Shown here piece after piece: positions 1 through 9,203 of a DNA stretch of 64,000 nt. The stretch covers positions 173,769,485 through 173,833,484 of the forward strand of contig NC_133650.1 in NCBI RefSeq assembly GCF_009905375.1, in the 5' to 3' direction. A program made the translations under genes and the position numbers. The stretch comes from Apium graveolens. Its lineage: Eukaryota > Streptophyta > Magnoliopsida > Apiales > Apiaceae. The first letter of the stretch is position 1. Each line of letters begins with the position of its first letter. The notes below the pieces were generated by a model. The model was not told the DNA's origin. It made no database searches and saw nothing but the letters and a program-made list of their open reading frames with translations.

Positions 1-2627
1 TCCAGAATCCTGTGGAGAGGCCATGTTCTTTCCCCAGCTCCTTTATATCTGAACACTAATCTCTCTGGTAGCTGTCTGTAGGCAGCTATTCCCCTTACGT
101 CCTCCAGCTCATCCAGATAGAGTTCAATGTCTGAAATTTCTTTTATGTCACAGATGTGAACATAATCATCTTTAGAAATGGGTGACTTAGGCTTAGGTTT
201 TTGTTTTTGAGTGAATTTCTTAGAGGTTATGGGAGTTGTAGATTTTGGTTTTCTTTTCTGTTTCTTTGGTAGTGGAAGAGTGGTTAGAAAGGTAGGCAAT
301 TTGATAGTGTCCCAATCAATAGGTTCCTCTTTTGGAATGATTGGTTCACCATGGATGTTTATTGTGGGATCAGCAACAAGGGGTTCAGGTATGGAAGGTA
401 GTGGTTTAGATATAGAATTGGTTACTTCAGTGTTATCTCCACTCCTTCTATGTGCCTTGGCCTTTCTTCTGTTTCCCTTCTGCCATTCCTCTCTTTCTTC
501 CACACTCTCACCAAATATACTCCCTAAAACCTCATCTAGGTTTGTAGTCTTGTCTTCACCCCTGACTTCAATCCCTTTTTCTTTTTCAACTAGACTTGAC
601 TTTAGCTGTTGTTCAAGCTTTGCTTGTGCTCTTTTGTCAGCCTTTAATTGCTTGTCTTCTTCCTTCTTGGCTATTGAGAATTTGGGATGTCCTTGCATCA
701 CACATATGCTCTTTCCCTCTCTAATGATAATAGCTCTATTTCTCCTTACAGCCTCATCCATGGTCTTTTTGAGATAAGCAATACTCCTGCCTAAAATCTT
801 GTTCTCATCAGCTTTTGGAGGAGGAAAGTCCACTTCTTTTAAAGGATTCTTTGTTGAGTCCTTATTGGATCTTTCATTGGGCTTGAGAATTATAGCTTGT
901 AGTTCTTTGGAAGAAGCTTCTCCATCCTTATGACTCCCTACTGGCATGAGCTTCATGTTGATTGGTTCAATTTTTGTGCTGTATTTCACAGATGTTGATT
1001 TGTCTTGTGTAGAACCAAACAACAGTTGCAACCTTTCATCAATTCTCCTCCTTTGCTCTTTCACTTGAATTTCAGCTGCTGCTAGCTGAATCAAATCAAT
1101 TCCATCAGGCTTGCCCTTGATTTGAATGATTGGAGAAGTAGTGATGGCAGGAACTAGCACTTTAGATATGTTGACTTTTGTAGATGGCTCTCCTTCCCCT
1201 TCCCTTTTACTCTCCCCCTTTTTGTTATCATCAAGGAGAGGGGTCAAGCCTTGTGCTTTTGCCAGCTGCATTAGGAGACTGGTTTGAGATTGTTGATTGT
1301 GAAGAATGGTGGCCACAGAATCTTCAATAACTTGAACTCTGTCTTCTAACTTGGCCAACCATTTTTCAGTAACAGATTCTTTCTTCAATCTCAAAACCAA
1401 GTCCTGCAATGTACCATAGGGCATGACTGAATCCAATTTTTCTGAAGTATAGGTTTTCAAGTCAGCAATATCCTTCCTGAGATCATCCATACTCAGATTC
1501 TGCTTCACTTGCTGCAGCTTCATGAGATGCAGTGAGTCCAGGTGAGCTTGAAGGATAGCCTTGATACTTGCATGTGAAGTATTCTGAATGGCCTGTTGAA
1601 TAATGTTGATTTGTTTGACTAAAGAGACATTGAATTCCCCTGATCTATACTCCTTAGTCAAGGCCCATTCAGGTAGATTTGGAATTGAACTAGGGCCTTC
1701 ATCTCCCCCTAAGTTCATGCTTCCATCAAAAGAAATAGAGTCATCATCATCAGAATTTGCTCCAAATTCCTCAGATGGCTCACCAGCTGTAGAAGGCATT
1801 TTTTGAATGGCAGCTTTATCCCTTTGAAGAGATTCTGTTGTGTGCACTAGATGTAGTGACCTTTCTGCCTCCTCATTGCCCTGAGCAGCCAACAGTTGAT
1901 AGGCTGTCACAGGATGAGTAAAAGTGTCAGCATCCAAGGAAATGTTATCAATTACAGCTTTGTAATGTTGCTGAAATTGTCTTTCCTTTTCAGCATCATC
2001 CACAATCATTGACTCATTAGCAATGGCTGGTTCCACCCTTGTATCTACTGTACCTGCTTTTCTCTCTTTTTCTCTATGTTCTTGCATCAGGGGCTCCCCC
2101 TGGCTCACACAACTCACTCCCTCACCTTCACCTACTAAGGTGGTACTCCACTCACTTACTTTTGCCATGCTGGAAGAAATAGCATGCATTTTTGAGCTCT
2201 CAATCTCTCCTTTTGCCTGGGAGCAACCCAGCCTCTCACTCAAATTGTCACTCCCTTCCCTCAATCCTAAGAGTGATTGCACAGTATTCATGTCTTCTAC
2301 ACTTGGGATTAATTCAGTTATTTGTGTAGAGACTGTCAACGGATGTGGAATATCCGTTGAAGGTGAAACTGATGTTATCAACGGATAACTGCTGTTAAGC
2401 TTATCCGTTGAAGAACAACCACTTGTCAACGGATGAGTGATCTCCTCAACTACTTCACAGAAAATTGTTGGGGCTTCCAGCATTGCATAGCTAAGTTTAC
2501 AGTTTTTGATGAAGTCCATCATTTTGTGATAGTCTGAGTGGGCTTCATTCTTTTCTACCAAAGCTATGAAATTGTTCTTTTCATAGATGAACCCAGATTG
2601 AGACATAATCTTCATGACTGGTGCCAT
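1..2627 (-). CDS. ORF2 of element A: post-pol frame of unknown function, runs off left edge
   Basis: I read every codon from the ATG at 2627-2625 down to base 3 and found no stop: at least 875 codons. No classical envelope features are seen: no signal peptide and no obvious membrane helix. Along the protein: a short N-terminal block; a segment at about residues 65-97 encoded by alternating copies of the ATCCGTTGA motif; an acidic stretch near 289-325; helix-prone Gln/Leu-rich blocks near 343-393 and 428-473; a basic Lys/Glu/Gln-rich helix near 593-672 following the motif GKSICVMQGHPKF; the block HGEPIIPKEEPIDWD near 757-771; and ERLVFRYKG followed by WPLHRIL at the edge. Homologous blocks occur in F (61852-60424), and shorter matches in D and G. 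Its position matches the extra or env-like frames described in some SIRE elements, but I recognise no known family. A structural or nucleic-acid-binding role is only inference. Confidence 0.85.
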   Translation of the reverse strand, partial: MAPVMKIMSQSGFIYEKNNFIALVEKNEAHSDYHKMMDFIKNCKLSYAMLEAPTIFCEVVEEITHPLTSGCSSTDKLNSSYPLITSVSPSTDIPHPLTVSTQITELIPSVEDMNTVQSLLGLREGSDNLSERLGCSQAKGEIESSKMHAISSSMAKVSEWSTTLVGEGEGVSCVSQGEPLMQEHREKERKAGTVDTRVEPAIANESMIVDDAEKERQFQQHYKAVIDNISLDADTFTHPVTAYQLLAAQGNEEAERSLHLVHTTESLQRDKAAIQKMPSTAGEPSEEFGANSDDDDSISFDGSMNLGGDEGPSSIPNLPEWALTKEYRSGEFNVSLVKQINIIQQAIQNTSHASIKAILQAHLDSLHLMKLQQVKQNLSMDDLRKDIADLKTYTSEKLDSVMPYGTLQDLVLRLKKESVTEKWLAKLEDRVQVIEDSVATILHNQQSQTSLLMQLAKAQGLTPLLDDNKKGESKREGEGEPSTKVNISKVLVPAITTSPIIQIKGKPDGIDLIQLAAAEIQVKEQRRRIDERLQLLFGSTQDKSTSVKYSTKIEPINMKLMPVGSHKDGEASSKELQAIILKPNERSNKDSTKNPLKEVDFPPPKADENKILGRSIAYLKKTMDEAVRRNRAIIIREGKSICVMQGHPKFSIAKKEEDKQLKADKRAQAKLEQQLKSSLVEKEKGIEVRGEDKTTNLDEVLGSIFGESVEEREEWQKGNRRKAKAHRRSGDNTEVTNSISKPLPSIPEPLVADPTINIHGEPIIPKEEPIDWDTIKLPTFLTTLPLPKKQKRKPKSTTPITSKKFTQKQKPKPKSPISKDDYVHICDIKEISDIELYLDELEDVRGIAAYRQLPERLVFRYKGAGERTWPLHRIL
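2336..2434 (-). repeat. Five ATCCGTTGA/TCAACGGAT copies inside ORF2
   Basis: Exact nine-base copies begin at 2336, 2352, 2378, 2403 and 2426 and alternate in orientation (TCAACGGAT, ATCCGTTGA, and so on). Neighbouring copies can therefore pair as small hairpins. They sit in a low-complexity Ser/Thr-rich part of ORF2. Confidence 0.9.
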
Positions 2628-3187
2628 TGTTGTGAGTAGAAATTGCAGAAAATAACTTGAAGTTTTTGCAGAGAGAAAATGGTAAATGCTTGAAATTTCA
2701 AGAAAGCGTAAAGTAAAAATGAACAATCAGAAGGACTTATATGCTTTCTCAAATTAATAAACAAAAATATAAAATAAAGATTTATCAATAAATATGCGTT
2801 AGTGAATTTCAGCCGTTTAAGAATAAACTGTAAGTATTCTAAAAACTACCTTTAAAACCAATACATACAGATGTATGTATGAGTATCAACGGTTAAGAGA
2901 ATAGAATCAACGGCTGTTAAACACCTGAATCGATTGATGTGACATTTCAACGGATAAGGCAAATTGTCATCCGTTGAAAGGTACTTCAGTTTTATCCGTT
3001 GACGGATAAAAATTCCAGAAATGTATTTGTCTTTCAACGGATAATGACTATCCGTTGATAGAGCAATTTTGACTTTCAACGGATAGGGAACATCCGTTGA
3101 TGGAATAAACTATGTTAAAAGTCAAATTTGTTCTTAGCAACTAATATATTTCAGGCTTCAATTCAAATTGCAATAAAGACATGAATT
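2628..3187 (-). other. Spacer between pol and ORF2 of element A with inverted motif pairs
   Basis: No convincing gene lies here; the 75-codon minus frame across 2852-3079 mostly reads through the repeats. Seven exact motif copies begin at 2947, 2969, 2994, 3034, 3050, 3076 and 3092. Three pairs are head-to-head (2947/2969, 3034/3050, 3076/3092) and could form stems of 9 to 11 bp. At 2990-3011 the arms ttttatccgt and acggataaaa flank just two bases, a perfect 10-bp inverted repeat. The spacer could hold a promoter, splice or translation signal for ORF2, but I see no sequence that decides this. Confidence 0.7.
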
Positions 3188-6100
3188 TTAAGAGTAATTA
3201 AGCATACCTAGCTCACTTACCAATCTTGTGAATGTTGATTCATCAAGTGGCTTGGTAAATATGTCAGCAATTTGTTGTTCACTTGGAACAAAATGTAGTT
3301 CCACTGTACCATTCATGACATGCTCCCTAATGAAGTGGTACTTGATATCAATGTGCTTGGTCCTTGAGTGCTGCACAGGATTCTCTGTTATGGCTATGGC
3401 ACTTGTGTTGTCACAAAAGATAGGAATTCTATCAACATGAAGTCCATAGTCAAGGAGTTGGTTCCTCATCCATAACACTTGAGAACAGCAACTTCCAGCA
3501 GCAATGTATTCAGCCTCAGCTGTAGAAGTAGAGACTGAATTTTGCTTTTTGCTAAACCATGATACAAGCTTGTTTCCCAGGAATTGGCAGGAGCCTGTTG
3601 TACTTTTCCTATCTATTTTGCAACCTGCATATTCTGCATCTGAATAACCAATTAGATCAAAGCCAGATTCTCTAGGATACCAAATACCTAAATTTGGTGT
3701 ACCCTTGAGATATCTGAAAATCCTTTTGATAGCAATTAAGTGAGACTCCCTAGGATCAGCTTGGAATCTAGCACATAGACATGTAGCAAACATTATATCT
3801 GGTCTGCTAGCAGTTAAATATAAAAGTGAACCAACCATGCCTCTATAACTTGTAATATCCACAGACCTTTCAGTCTTATTAAATTCAAGTTTGGTGGCAG
3901 TGGCCATGGGAGTTTTTGCAGATGAACATTCCATTAAGTCAAACTTCTTTAAAAGATCATAAATATATTTAGTTTGACTAATGAAAATTCCATCACTAAC
4001 TTGTTTAACTTGTAAACCAAAAAAATAGGTTAGTTCTCCCATTAGGCTCATTTCATAATTACTTTGCATTAGCTTAGCAAACTTTTTGCAAAGTTTATCA
4101 TCTATAGAGCCAAATATTATGTCATCTACATAAATTTGAACAAGTATACTAGAGCCATTAACATCCCTAAAGAAGAGAGTTTTATCAATAGTACCTCTAG
4201 TGAAGTGATTCTCCAAAAGAAATTTTGATAAGGTTTCATACCAGGCTCTAGGTGCTTGCTTCAGTCCATAGAGTGCTTTCAACAGATAATACACATAGTC
4301 TGGAAAATTTGGATCTTCAAATCCTGGAGGTTGACTTACATAGACTTCTTCCTCTAATTTCCCATTTAGAAATGCACTCTTGACATCCATTTGATAGACT
4401 TTGAAATTGGCATGGGCTGCATGGGCTAGAAATATTCTGATGGCTTCAAGTCTTGCAACAGGAGCATATGTTTCATCAAAATCTATTCCCTCTTGCTGAG
4501 AATAGCCTTTAGCAACCAGTCTGGCTTTATTCCTTATGATAATGCCATTTTCATCCATCTTGTTTCTGAATACCCACTTTGTGTCAATAGGACTCTTGTT
4601 CTTTGGTTTGGGTACCAGCTTCCATACTTGGTTTCTCTCAAATTGGTTCAGCTCTTCCTGCATAGCTAATATCCAATCTGGATCCAATAGAGCTTCTTCC
4701 ACTTTCTTAGGTTCCTCCTGAGACAGAAAACTACTATACAGACATTCATCTTGAGTGGCTTTTCTTGTTTGCACTTTAGATGATGCATCACCAATGATCA
4801 GTTCAAAGGGATGATTCTTGGTCCATTTCCTTTGTGGTGGAAGATGTGCTCTAGATGAGGTGGCCTCAGTATTGTCATGATGTGAGACAGAGTGTTGACT
4901 AGTTGAAACTCCCCCTGAGTTGTTGGTCCTTTGCAGGGAACTTGGAGTTCTATCAACTGATGATGTAAATCGATTATCCGTTGATGAACTATGATCAACG
5001 GATGCTTCATTTTGTACTTCAACGGATGATGCACTATGTCTTTCAACGGATACTGCATTGCCTCTATCAACGGATGCAGTATTTTGTGCATTATCCAGGG
5101 GCATGTTTTGAATCCCTTTTGAAGTGTCATCTCCATCAGTCTCCTCTTCACTATCATCACAATATATCTCAATGTTGTCAAATTTGAGTCTCTCATTATG
5201 TCCCTCATCTGTTAGTCCATCAATCTTTTTATCATCAAACACAACATGCACAGATTCCATAACAATGTTGGTTCTTAGATTGTAGACCCTATAAGATTTT
5301 CCAGCTGAGTAACCAACAAATATCCCTTCATCAGCCTTTGCATCAAACTTCCCTTTATGGTCAGATTGATTCCTCAGTATAAAGCATTTACATCCAAAGA
5401 CATGAAGAAAGTTTAGAGTTGGTTTTCTTCTCTTGAACAACTGATAAGGAGTCATGCCTTTAGCTTGATTGATCAAAGAAATATTCTGAGTGAAGCAGGC
5501 ACAATTAACAGCTTCAGCCCAGAAATATGTTGGTAACTTTGATTCTTCAAGCATTGTTCTGGCAGCTTCAATTAAAGATCTGTTCTTTCTTTCAACAACC
5601 CCATTTTGCTGAGGTGTTCTTGGAGCTGAGAACTCATGCATGATTCCATTTTCTTCACAGAACAGCCTTAATGTCAAATTCTTGAACTCAGTTCCATTGT
5701 CACTCCTGATATTTCTAACCTTCAAGTCAGGATGATTGTTGACTTGCCTGATGTGATTGATAATGATTTCACTTGCTTCATCCTTTGATCCAAGAAAATA
5801 GACCCATGAGAACTTTGAGAAATCATCTACAATCACTAAGCAATATCTTTTTCTTGCAATAGACAATACATTGACTGGTCCAAACAAATCCATATGTAGC
5901 AGCTGTAATGGTTCATCAATTGTTGTTTCAAGCTTCTTTTTGAATGATGCTTTCCTTTGTTTGCCTTTCTGACAAGCATCACACAAACCATCCCTTGAGA
6001 ATTCAACTAGAGGGATTCCTCTAACTAAGTCCTTTTTGACTAGATCATTCATTGTCTTGAAATTCAAGTGAGATAGCTTCTTGTGCCATAGCCAACTTTC

Positions 6101-7717
6101 AACTGTGCTTGCTTTGCTGAAGAGACAAGTAATGGATTCTGCATCTGTAGAGTTGAAGTCAGCTATGTACACATTTCCTTTTCTAACTCCAGTTAGAACC
6201 ACTTTGTTGTCTTTCTTACTAGTGACAACACAGGCTTCAGAATTGAAGGAAACTGTATTCCCTCTATCACATAGTTGACTGATGCTCAGTAAATTGTGCT
6301 TGAGACCATCAACTAATGCAACTTCATTAATGATGACATTCCTTGTTGAAATCAAGCCATATCCCATAGTAAACCCTTTGCTGTCATCTCCAAAGGTTAT
6401 GCTAGGGCCAGCTCTCTCCTTGAACTCTGTGAGCAGGGAGAAATCTCCTGTCATGTGTCTTGAACAACCACTGTCCAAGTACCATAGATTTCTTCCATTT
6501 CCCTGATTGCTTGATGAACTAACTTCATTTTCTTCAGAATCAGCCATGAGAGCAAGGTTGACATACTCCACATCTTCATCCTCTTCATCTCCATTAGCTG
6601 CCCAGTCCCTTTCTTGAGTAATGAAAGCCCTCTCCTTTTGCTTGAGTAGATCAAAATATTTCTTTTTGTAATCTACTTGTTCAAATTTCTTCTTTTCAGA
6701 AGTTGGCTTTCTGCACTCACCTGCAAAGTGTCCACTTATACCACAATTGAAACATTTGAACTTGGATTTGTCCACAGTGTTTTTGTGAGGTTTAGTGGCT
6801 CTAGTGTTTTTCTTGAATTTCATCTTTGCAAATCTTCTGGACAGAAATGCAAGATGCTCATCAATACCATCTGAGTCATCTTGGCTGGAGTTGTCTTCAT
6901 TTTCAGCAACTTGCTCTTTCCCCTTGCTTGATTCCTGATTTCTTATACCATCTTTGGAGTTTGATGTAGATCTCACAGTTTCTTGTCTGCATTTCCTCTC
7001 ATCTTCAGCTACCAATGCAACTGAACTTCCTTTCTTTCTCCCCTTCTCCAATACCTCATCCTGTTCCAGCTCTAGTTCATAAGTCTTCAAGATTCCATAC
7101 AATCTTTCAAGAGTGAAGTCCTTATAATCTTGAGAGTTTCTTAAGGAGACAGTCATGGGTTTCCATTCCTTTGGCAAGGATCTTAAAAATTTAAGATTTG
7201 AATCCTTCACCTGGTACACTCTTCCATACAGCTTCAGTCCATTCAACAGCTTTTGGAACCTATTGAATGTTTCATTTAAAGATTCATTTTCTTCAAAATG
7301 AAAGTATTCATACTGTTGAATGAGAAGCTGCATTTTGTTTTCTTTCACTTGTTCTGTACCTTCACACAGTAGTTGAACTGTGTCCCAAACCTCTTTGGCA
7401 GTTGTGCAATTTATCACATTATCAAACATATCCATGTTAAGACCATTAAACAAAATGTTCATAGCCTTCTTATCCTTGTGGACTTCTTCTGTGTCTTCCA
7501 TTGTCCATTCTGCTCTAGGTTTTGGAATGGATTGACCAACAGCAACTGTGGCTGTAGCAACTGTTGCTACTTTGTGGGGAATGTGAGGACCATTCTCAAT
7601 GCAGTTTACATAACCTTCATCTTGGGAGAGTAGATGAAGGTGCATTTTCACCTTCCAATGGTGATAACTGTCTTTGTCAAGAACTGGGATCTTTACTCCA
7701 ATATCCTTCTTACTCAT
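3188..7717 (-). CDS. Gag-Pol polyprotein of element A, uninterrupted
   Basis: This 1509-residue frame encodes the full copia polyprotein. Gag occupies roughly residues 1-320 and ends with a CCHC zinc knuckle ([14 protein letters not shown]). The aspartic protease motif LDSGCSRHM lies near 414. Integrase follows, with its HHCC finger (HKKLSHL near 541, CDACQKGK near 576) and catalytic residues in DLFGPV (609), RSDNGTEF (672) and the Glu of NGVVERKNR (703). A variable linker near 880-915 is built from ATCCGTTGA-motif codons. Reverse transcriptase follows with [10 protein letters not shown] (1109) and the YVDDIIFGS active site (1197). RNase H has YSDAEYAG (1356), [10 protein letters not shown] (1402) and FCDNTSAI (1434). 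No key residue is visibly missing. The products act in cytoplasmic virus-like particles and integrate cDNA in the nucleus. Confidence 0.96.
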   Translation of the reverse strand: MSKKDIGVKIPVLDKDSYHHWKVKMHLHLLSQDEGYVNCIENGPHIPHKVATVATATVAVGQSIPKPRAEWTMEDTEEVHKDKKAMNILFNGLNMDMFDNVINCTTAKEVWDTVQLLCEGTEQVKENKMQLLIQQYEYFHFEENESLNETFNRFQKLLNGLKLYGRVYQVKDSNLKFLRSLPKEWKPMTVSLRNSQDYKDFTLERLYGILKTYELELEQDEVLEKGRKKGSSVALVAEDERKCRQETVRSTSNSKDGIRNQESSKGKEQVAENEDNSSQDDSDGIDEHLAFLSRRFAKMKFKKNTRATKPHKNTVDKSKFKCFNCGISGHFAGECRKPTSEKKKFEQVDYKKKYFDLLKQKERAFITQERDWAANGDEEDEDVEYVNLALMADSEENEVSSSSNQGNGRNLWYLDSGCSRHMTGDFSLLTEFKERAGPSITFGDDSKGFTMGYGLISTRNVIINEVALVDGLKHNLLSISQLCDRGNTVSFNSEACVVTSKKDNKVVLTGVRKGNVYIADFNSTDAESITCLFSKASTVESWLWHKKLSHLNFKTMNDLVKKDLVRGIPLVEFSRDGLCDACQKGKQRKASFKKKLETTIDEPLQLLHMDLFGPVNVLSIARKRYCLVIVDDFSKFSWVYFLGSKDEASEIIINHIRQVNNHPDLKVRNIRSDNGTEFKNLTLRLFCEENGIMHEFSAPRTPQQNGVVERKNRSLIEAARTMLEESKLPTYFWAEAVNCACFTQNISLINQAKGMTPYQLFKRRKPTLNFLHVFGCKCFILRNQSDHKGKFDAKADEGIFVGYSAGKSYRVYNLRTNIVMESVHVVFDDKKIDGLTDEGHNERLKFDNIEIYCDDSEEETDGDDTSKGIQNMPLDNAQNTASVDRGNAVSVERHSASSVEVQNEASVDHSSSTDNRFTSSVDRTPSSLQRTNNSGGVSTSQHSVSHHDNTEATSSRAHLPPQRKWTKNHPFELIIGDASSKVQTRKATQDECLYSSFLSQEEPKKVEEALLDPDWILAMQEELNQFERNQVWKLVPKPKNKSPIDTKWVFRNKMDENGIIIRNKARLVAKGYSQQEGIDFDETYAPVARLEAIRIFLAHAAHANFKVYQMDVKSAFLNGKLEEEVYVSQPPGFEDPNFPDYVYYLLKALYGLKQAPRAWYETLSKFLLENHFTRGTIDKTLFFRDVNGSSILVQIYVDDIIFGSIDDKLCKKFAKLMQSNYEMSLMGELTYFFGLQVKQVSDGIFISQTKYIYDLLKKFDLMECSSAKTPMATATKLEFNKTERSVDITSYRGMVGSLLYLTASRPDIMFATCLCARFQADPRESHLIAIKRIFRYLKGTPNLGIWYPRESGFDLIGYSDAEYAGCKIDRKSTTGSCQFLGNKLVSWFSKKQNSVSTSTAEAEYIAAGSCCSQVLWMRNQLLDYGLHVDRIPIFCDNTSAIAITENPVQHSRTKHIDIKYHFIREHVMNGTVELHFVPSEQQIADIFTKPLDESTFTRLVSELGMLNYS
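4976..5075 (-). repeat. Five ATCCGTTGA/TCAACGGAT copies in the integrase-RT linker
   Basis: Exact copies begin at 4976 (ATCCGTTGA on plus) and at 4995, 5019, 5043 and 5067 (TCAACGGAT on plus, so ATCCGTTGA in the sense RNA). Four of the five are read in one codon phase giving Ser-Val-Asp/Glu. The sense orientation is mostly opposite to that of the LTR array. Confidence 0.92.
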
Positions 7718-7764
7718 CTTTGTTAGATTCCAAGATCTTTAAACTCTTTGTATGTCAAGAGCCT

Positions 7765-7777
7765 GCTCTGATACCAA
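7765..7777 (-). other. Primer binding site of element A (initiator Met-tRNA)
   Basis: On the minus strand this reads TTGGTATCAGAGC, complementary to the 3' end of plant initiator tRNA-Met. It lies one base inside the 5' LTR end (7779), as expected for copia elements. Confidence 0.93.
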
Positions 7778-7802
7778 TTGTTATTCCTAGTGGACTAACA
7801 AT

Positions 7803-7835
7803 GAGATTTACAGAAGGGGGTTGAATGTAAATCTC
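7803..7835 (-). promoter_or_regulatory. U5 hairpin of LTR A (C-rich loop)
   Basis: In element sense the arms GAGATTTACA and TGTAAATCTC pair perfectly over 10 bp and enclose the loop TTCAACCCCCTTC. The site is about 25 bases from the primer site and would be in U5 of the genomic RNA. The same loop with different complementary stems occurs in five other LTRs in the window. Confidence 0.8.
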
Positions 7836-8134
7836 AAAACTTTTTCAAGTTTTGAGCAGTTTATGAAAGTTGTGTGTTCAAGAAGAACAAGTGTGTGAAT
7901 TGCTTTAAGCTAATACAGACAGATATATATTCAAGCACAAATGTAAAGAACACAACAGACCTTAAAAACTTTTCTGGTGGATTTGTTGTTCCACCAGAGA
8001 TGGTATTTTAGAAAATCTGTGATTAAACAATGTTGATCACAGCTGCATCCTAGTACAAACTAGATGAATTTTCTCTCAATATTTTTCTAAACAGCTCTGG
8101 AAAATCTCTCTTCTAATTACTAGCTTCTACTTGG

Positions 8135-8142
8135 TTTATATA
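8135..8142 (-). promoter_or_regulatory. Putative TATA box of LTR A
   Basis: The minus strand reads TATATAAA. It is framed by CTTGGT and ACCAAG, a 6-bp inverted repeat also present around the TATA box in G and, less perfectly, in F. Confidence 0.6.
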
Positions 8143-8380
8143 TTACCAAGTGTACAAGTGAAGAACAATATAAAATACAGTAATAAAATAAGATCTTCAC
8201 TTGCTACTTTTCCTGTTCACTCCAGTACTTTGTTGACTATTGCATCTTTGTACTAAAGAAGAACGGCTGCTTTTTCTGTTGTTCCTGAAATTCGGCTACC
8301 ACATCTCAGTTGTCTCTATCAACCCATGTGCCTCTGTTTGTAGGTACAACTACCCCTTATCAACGGCTAATCATCAGAAC

Positions 8381-8568
8381 ATCCGTTGAAGCTTTCATCC
8401 ATTGATGCACTCATCCGTTGAAGGATGTTATCCGTTGAAGCTTTCATCCGTTGATGCACTCATCCGTTGAAGGATGTTATCCGTTGATGACTTTATCCGT
8501 TGAAGCTTTAGAGACATCCGTTGAAGCTTAGCTTCTCATCCGTTGAAGGTCTTTAAGTCATCCGTTGA
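8381..8568 (-). repeat. Ten-copy ATCCGTTGA array in LTR A
   Basis: Exact copies begin at 8381, 8413, 8430, 8446, 8462, 8479, 8495, 8516, 8538 and 8560, with a one-base variant at 8397. All are in one orientation, spaced about 16 to 32 bases apart. A larger unit of about 48 bases is duplicated (8391-8438 and 8441-8487). Two more copies in opposite orientations lie at 8749 and 8773. The array lies on the U3 side of the TATA box, so it may be a cis-regulatory region. Confidence 0.93.
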
Positions 8569-8856
8569 TACCACTTCACTTATACAAAATTACAAGGCAT
8601 GAAGTATTTACAATTGGCCTTCCTATCTGCATATCATCTAGTAGTCAACATGACTCATAGTTTCTCTCAACTTCCAAGAATTACATTTTAAATACAGAGA
8701 CTGAAATATGCTACAACACTAGACTTATTTCTAAGTAAAGCTACACCATCAACGGATAGCCAAAGTGGTCTTATCCGTTGAGGCTACAGACACTAAATTT
8801 CTACTTAAGTATTTTGTTAAACATATCATCAAACTAATGCACATACATTCCTAACA

Positions 8857-9191
8857 GTTACCATACCTGTAACCTTTCAGAATCACTTTGCCTGTAGAAT
8901 TGCTTACAACTTCACAGTATTCTTCAAAGAAATCCACATGATAACCTCTGTCACAGATTTGACTAACACTTAGCAGATTGTGTTTAAGTCCTGAGACAAG
9001 AGCTACTGTTTCAATGATGACATTCCCAAGATTGATATTGCCATATCCCAGAGTTTTTCCCATATTGCCATCTCCATAAAAAACTCTTGGGCCAGCTTTC
9101 TCCACAAAGTCTGATAGCAGGCTTTATTTCCAGTCATATATCCTGAACATCCACTGTCCAGAACTAGGATATCTTTCATGTTGCCCTGCAA
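8857..9191 (-). pseudogene. Protease fragment of element B, cut by element A
   Basis: Two overlapping minus-strand pieces (9191-9003 and 9105 down to the junction) together cover a copia protease: LDSGCSGYMTGN in one, and FYGDGNMGKTLGYGNI with the hydrophobic block HNLLSVSQICDRG in the other. A frameshift near 9105 separates them. Coding similarity stops exactly where LTR A begins. The adjacent five bases (GTTAC on plus) are the probable target duplication, but the other copy is off the window. Confidence 0.8.
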
Positions 9192-9203
9192 TCACAAAGA
9201 CCA

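Larger units (their letters stand above)
1..8856 (-). mobile_element. Element A: SIRE-type Ty1/copia retrotransposon, 3' end off window
   Basis: Read on the minus strand the order is 5' LTR (8856-7779), Met-tRNA primer site, gag-pol (7717-3188), a 560-bp spacer, then ORF2 (2627 to beyond base 1). The 3' LTR lies outside the window, so LTR divergence and the target duplication cannot be measured. The right edge is sharp: the LTR starts TGTTAGGAAT and abuts protease coding sequence of element B, so A inserted into B in the same orientation. Both visible frames are free of stops and frameshifts, which makes A the best-preserved element here and possibly still competent. The copia domain order (integrase before RT) and the long frame after pol point to the SIRE/Maximus group. 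Confidence 0.93.
7779..8856 (-). repeat. 5' LTR of element A
   Basis: The 1078-bp LTR begins TGTTAGGAAT (8856) and ends AGGAATAACA (7779) in element sense, so it has TG...CA ends with short inverted termini. It contains a TATA box, the ten-copy ATCCGTTGA array and a C-loop hairpin next to the primer site. Its ends and hairpin closely match the LTRs of F and G, so the three are related subfamilies. Confidence 0.93.

Noticed and set aside
2023..2388. 121-codon plus-strand frame
   Set aside because: Antisense shadow of the uninterrupted ORF2 on the minus strand.
1..2627. ORF2 as a classical envelope protein
   Set aside because: No signal peptide, membrane anchor or cleavage site seen; position alone is not enough.
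2852..3079. 75-codon frame in the spacer of element A
   Set aside because: Reads through the inverted motif copies; no similarity to other elements and too short to support.
4798..5208. 136-codon minus-strand frame
   Set aside because: Out-of-phase reading inside gag-pol of element A, open because of the motif repeats in the linker.
8381..8568. Regular short repeats resembling a CRISPR array
   Set aside because: Units are only nine bases, spacing varies, and they lie in a plant LTR; no cas genes or bacterial context.
8852..8861. Target duplication of element A (GTTAC)
   Set aside because: Only one side is in the window, so the duplication cannot be confirmed.
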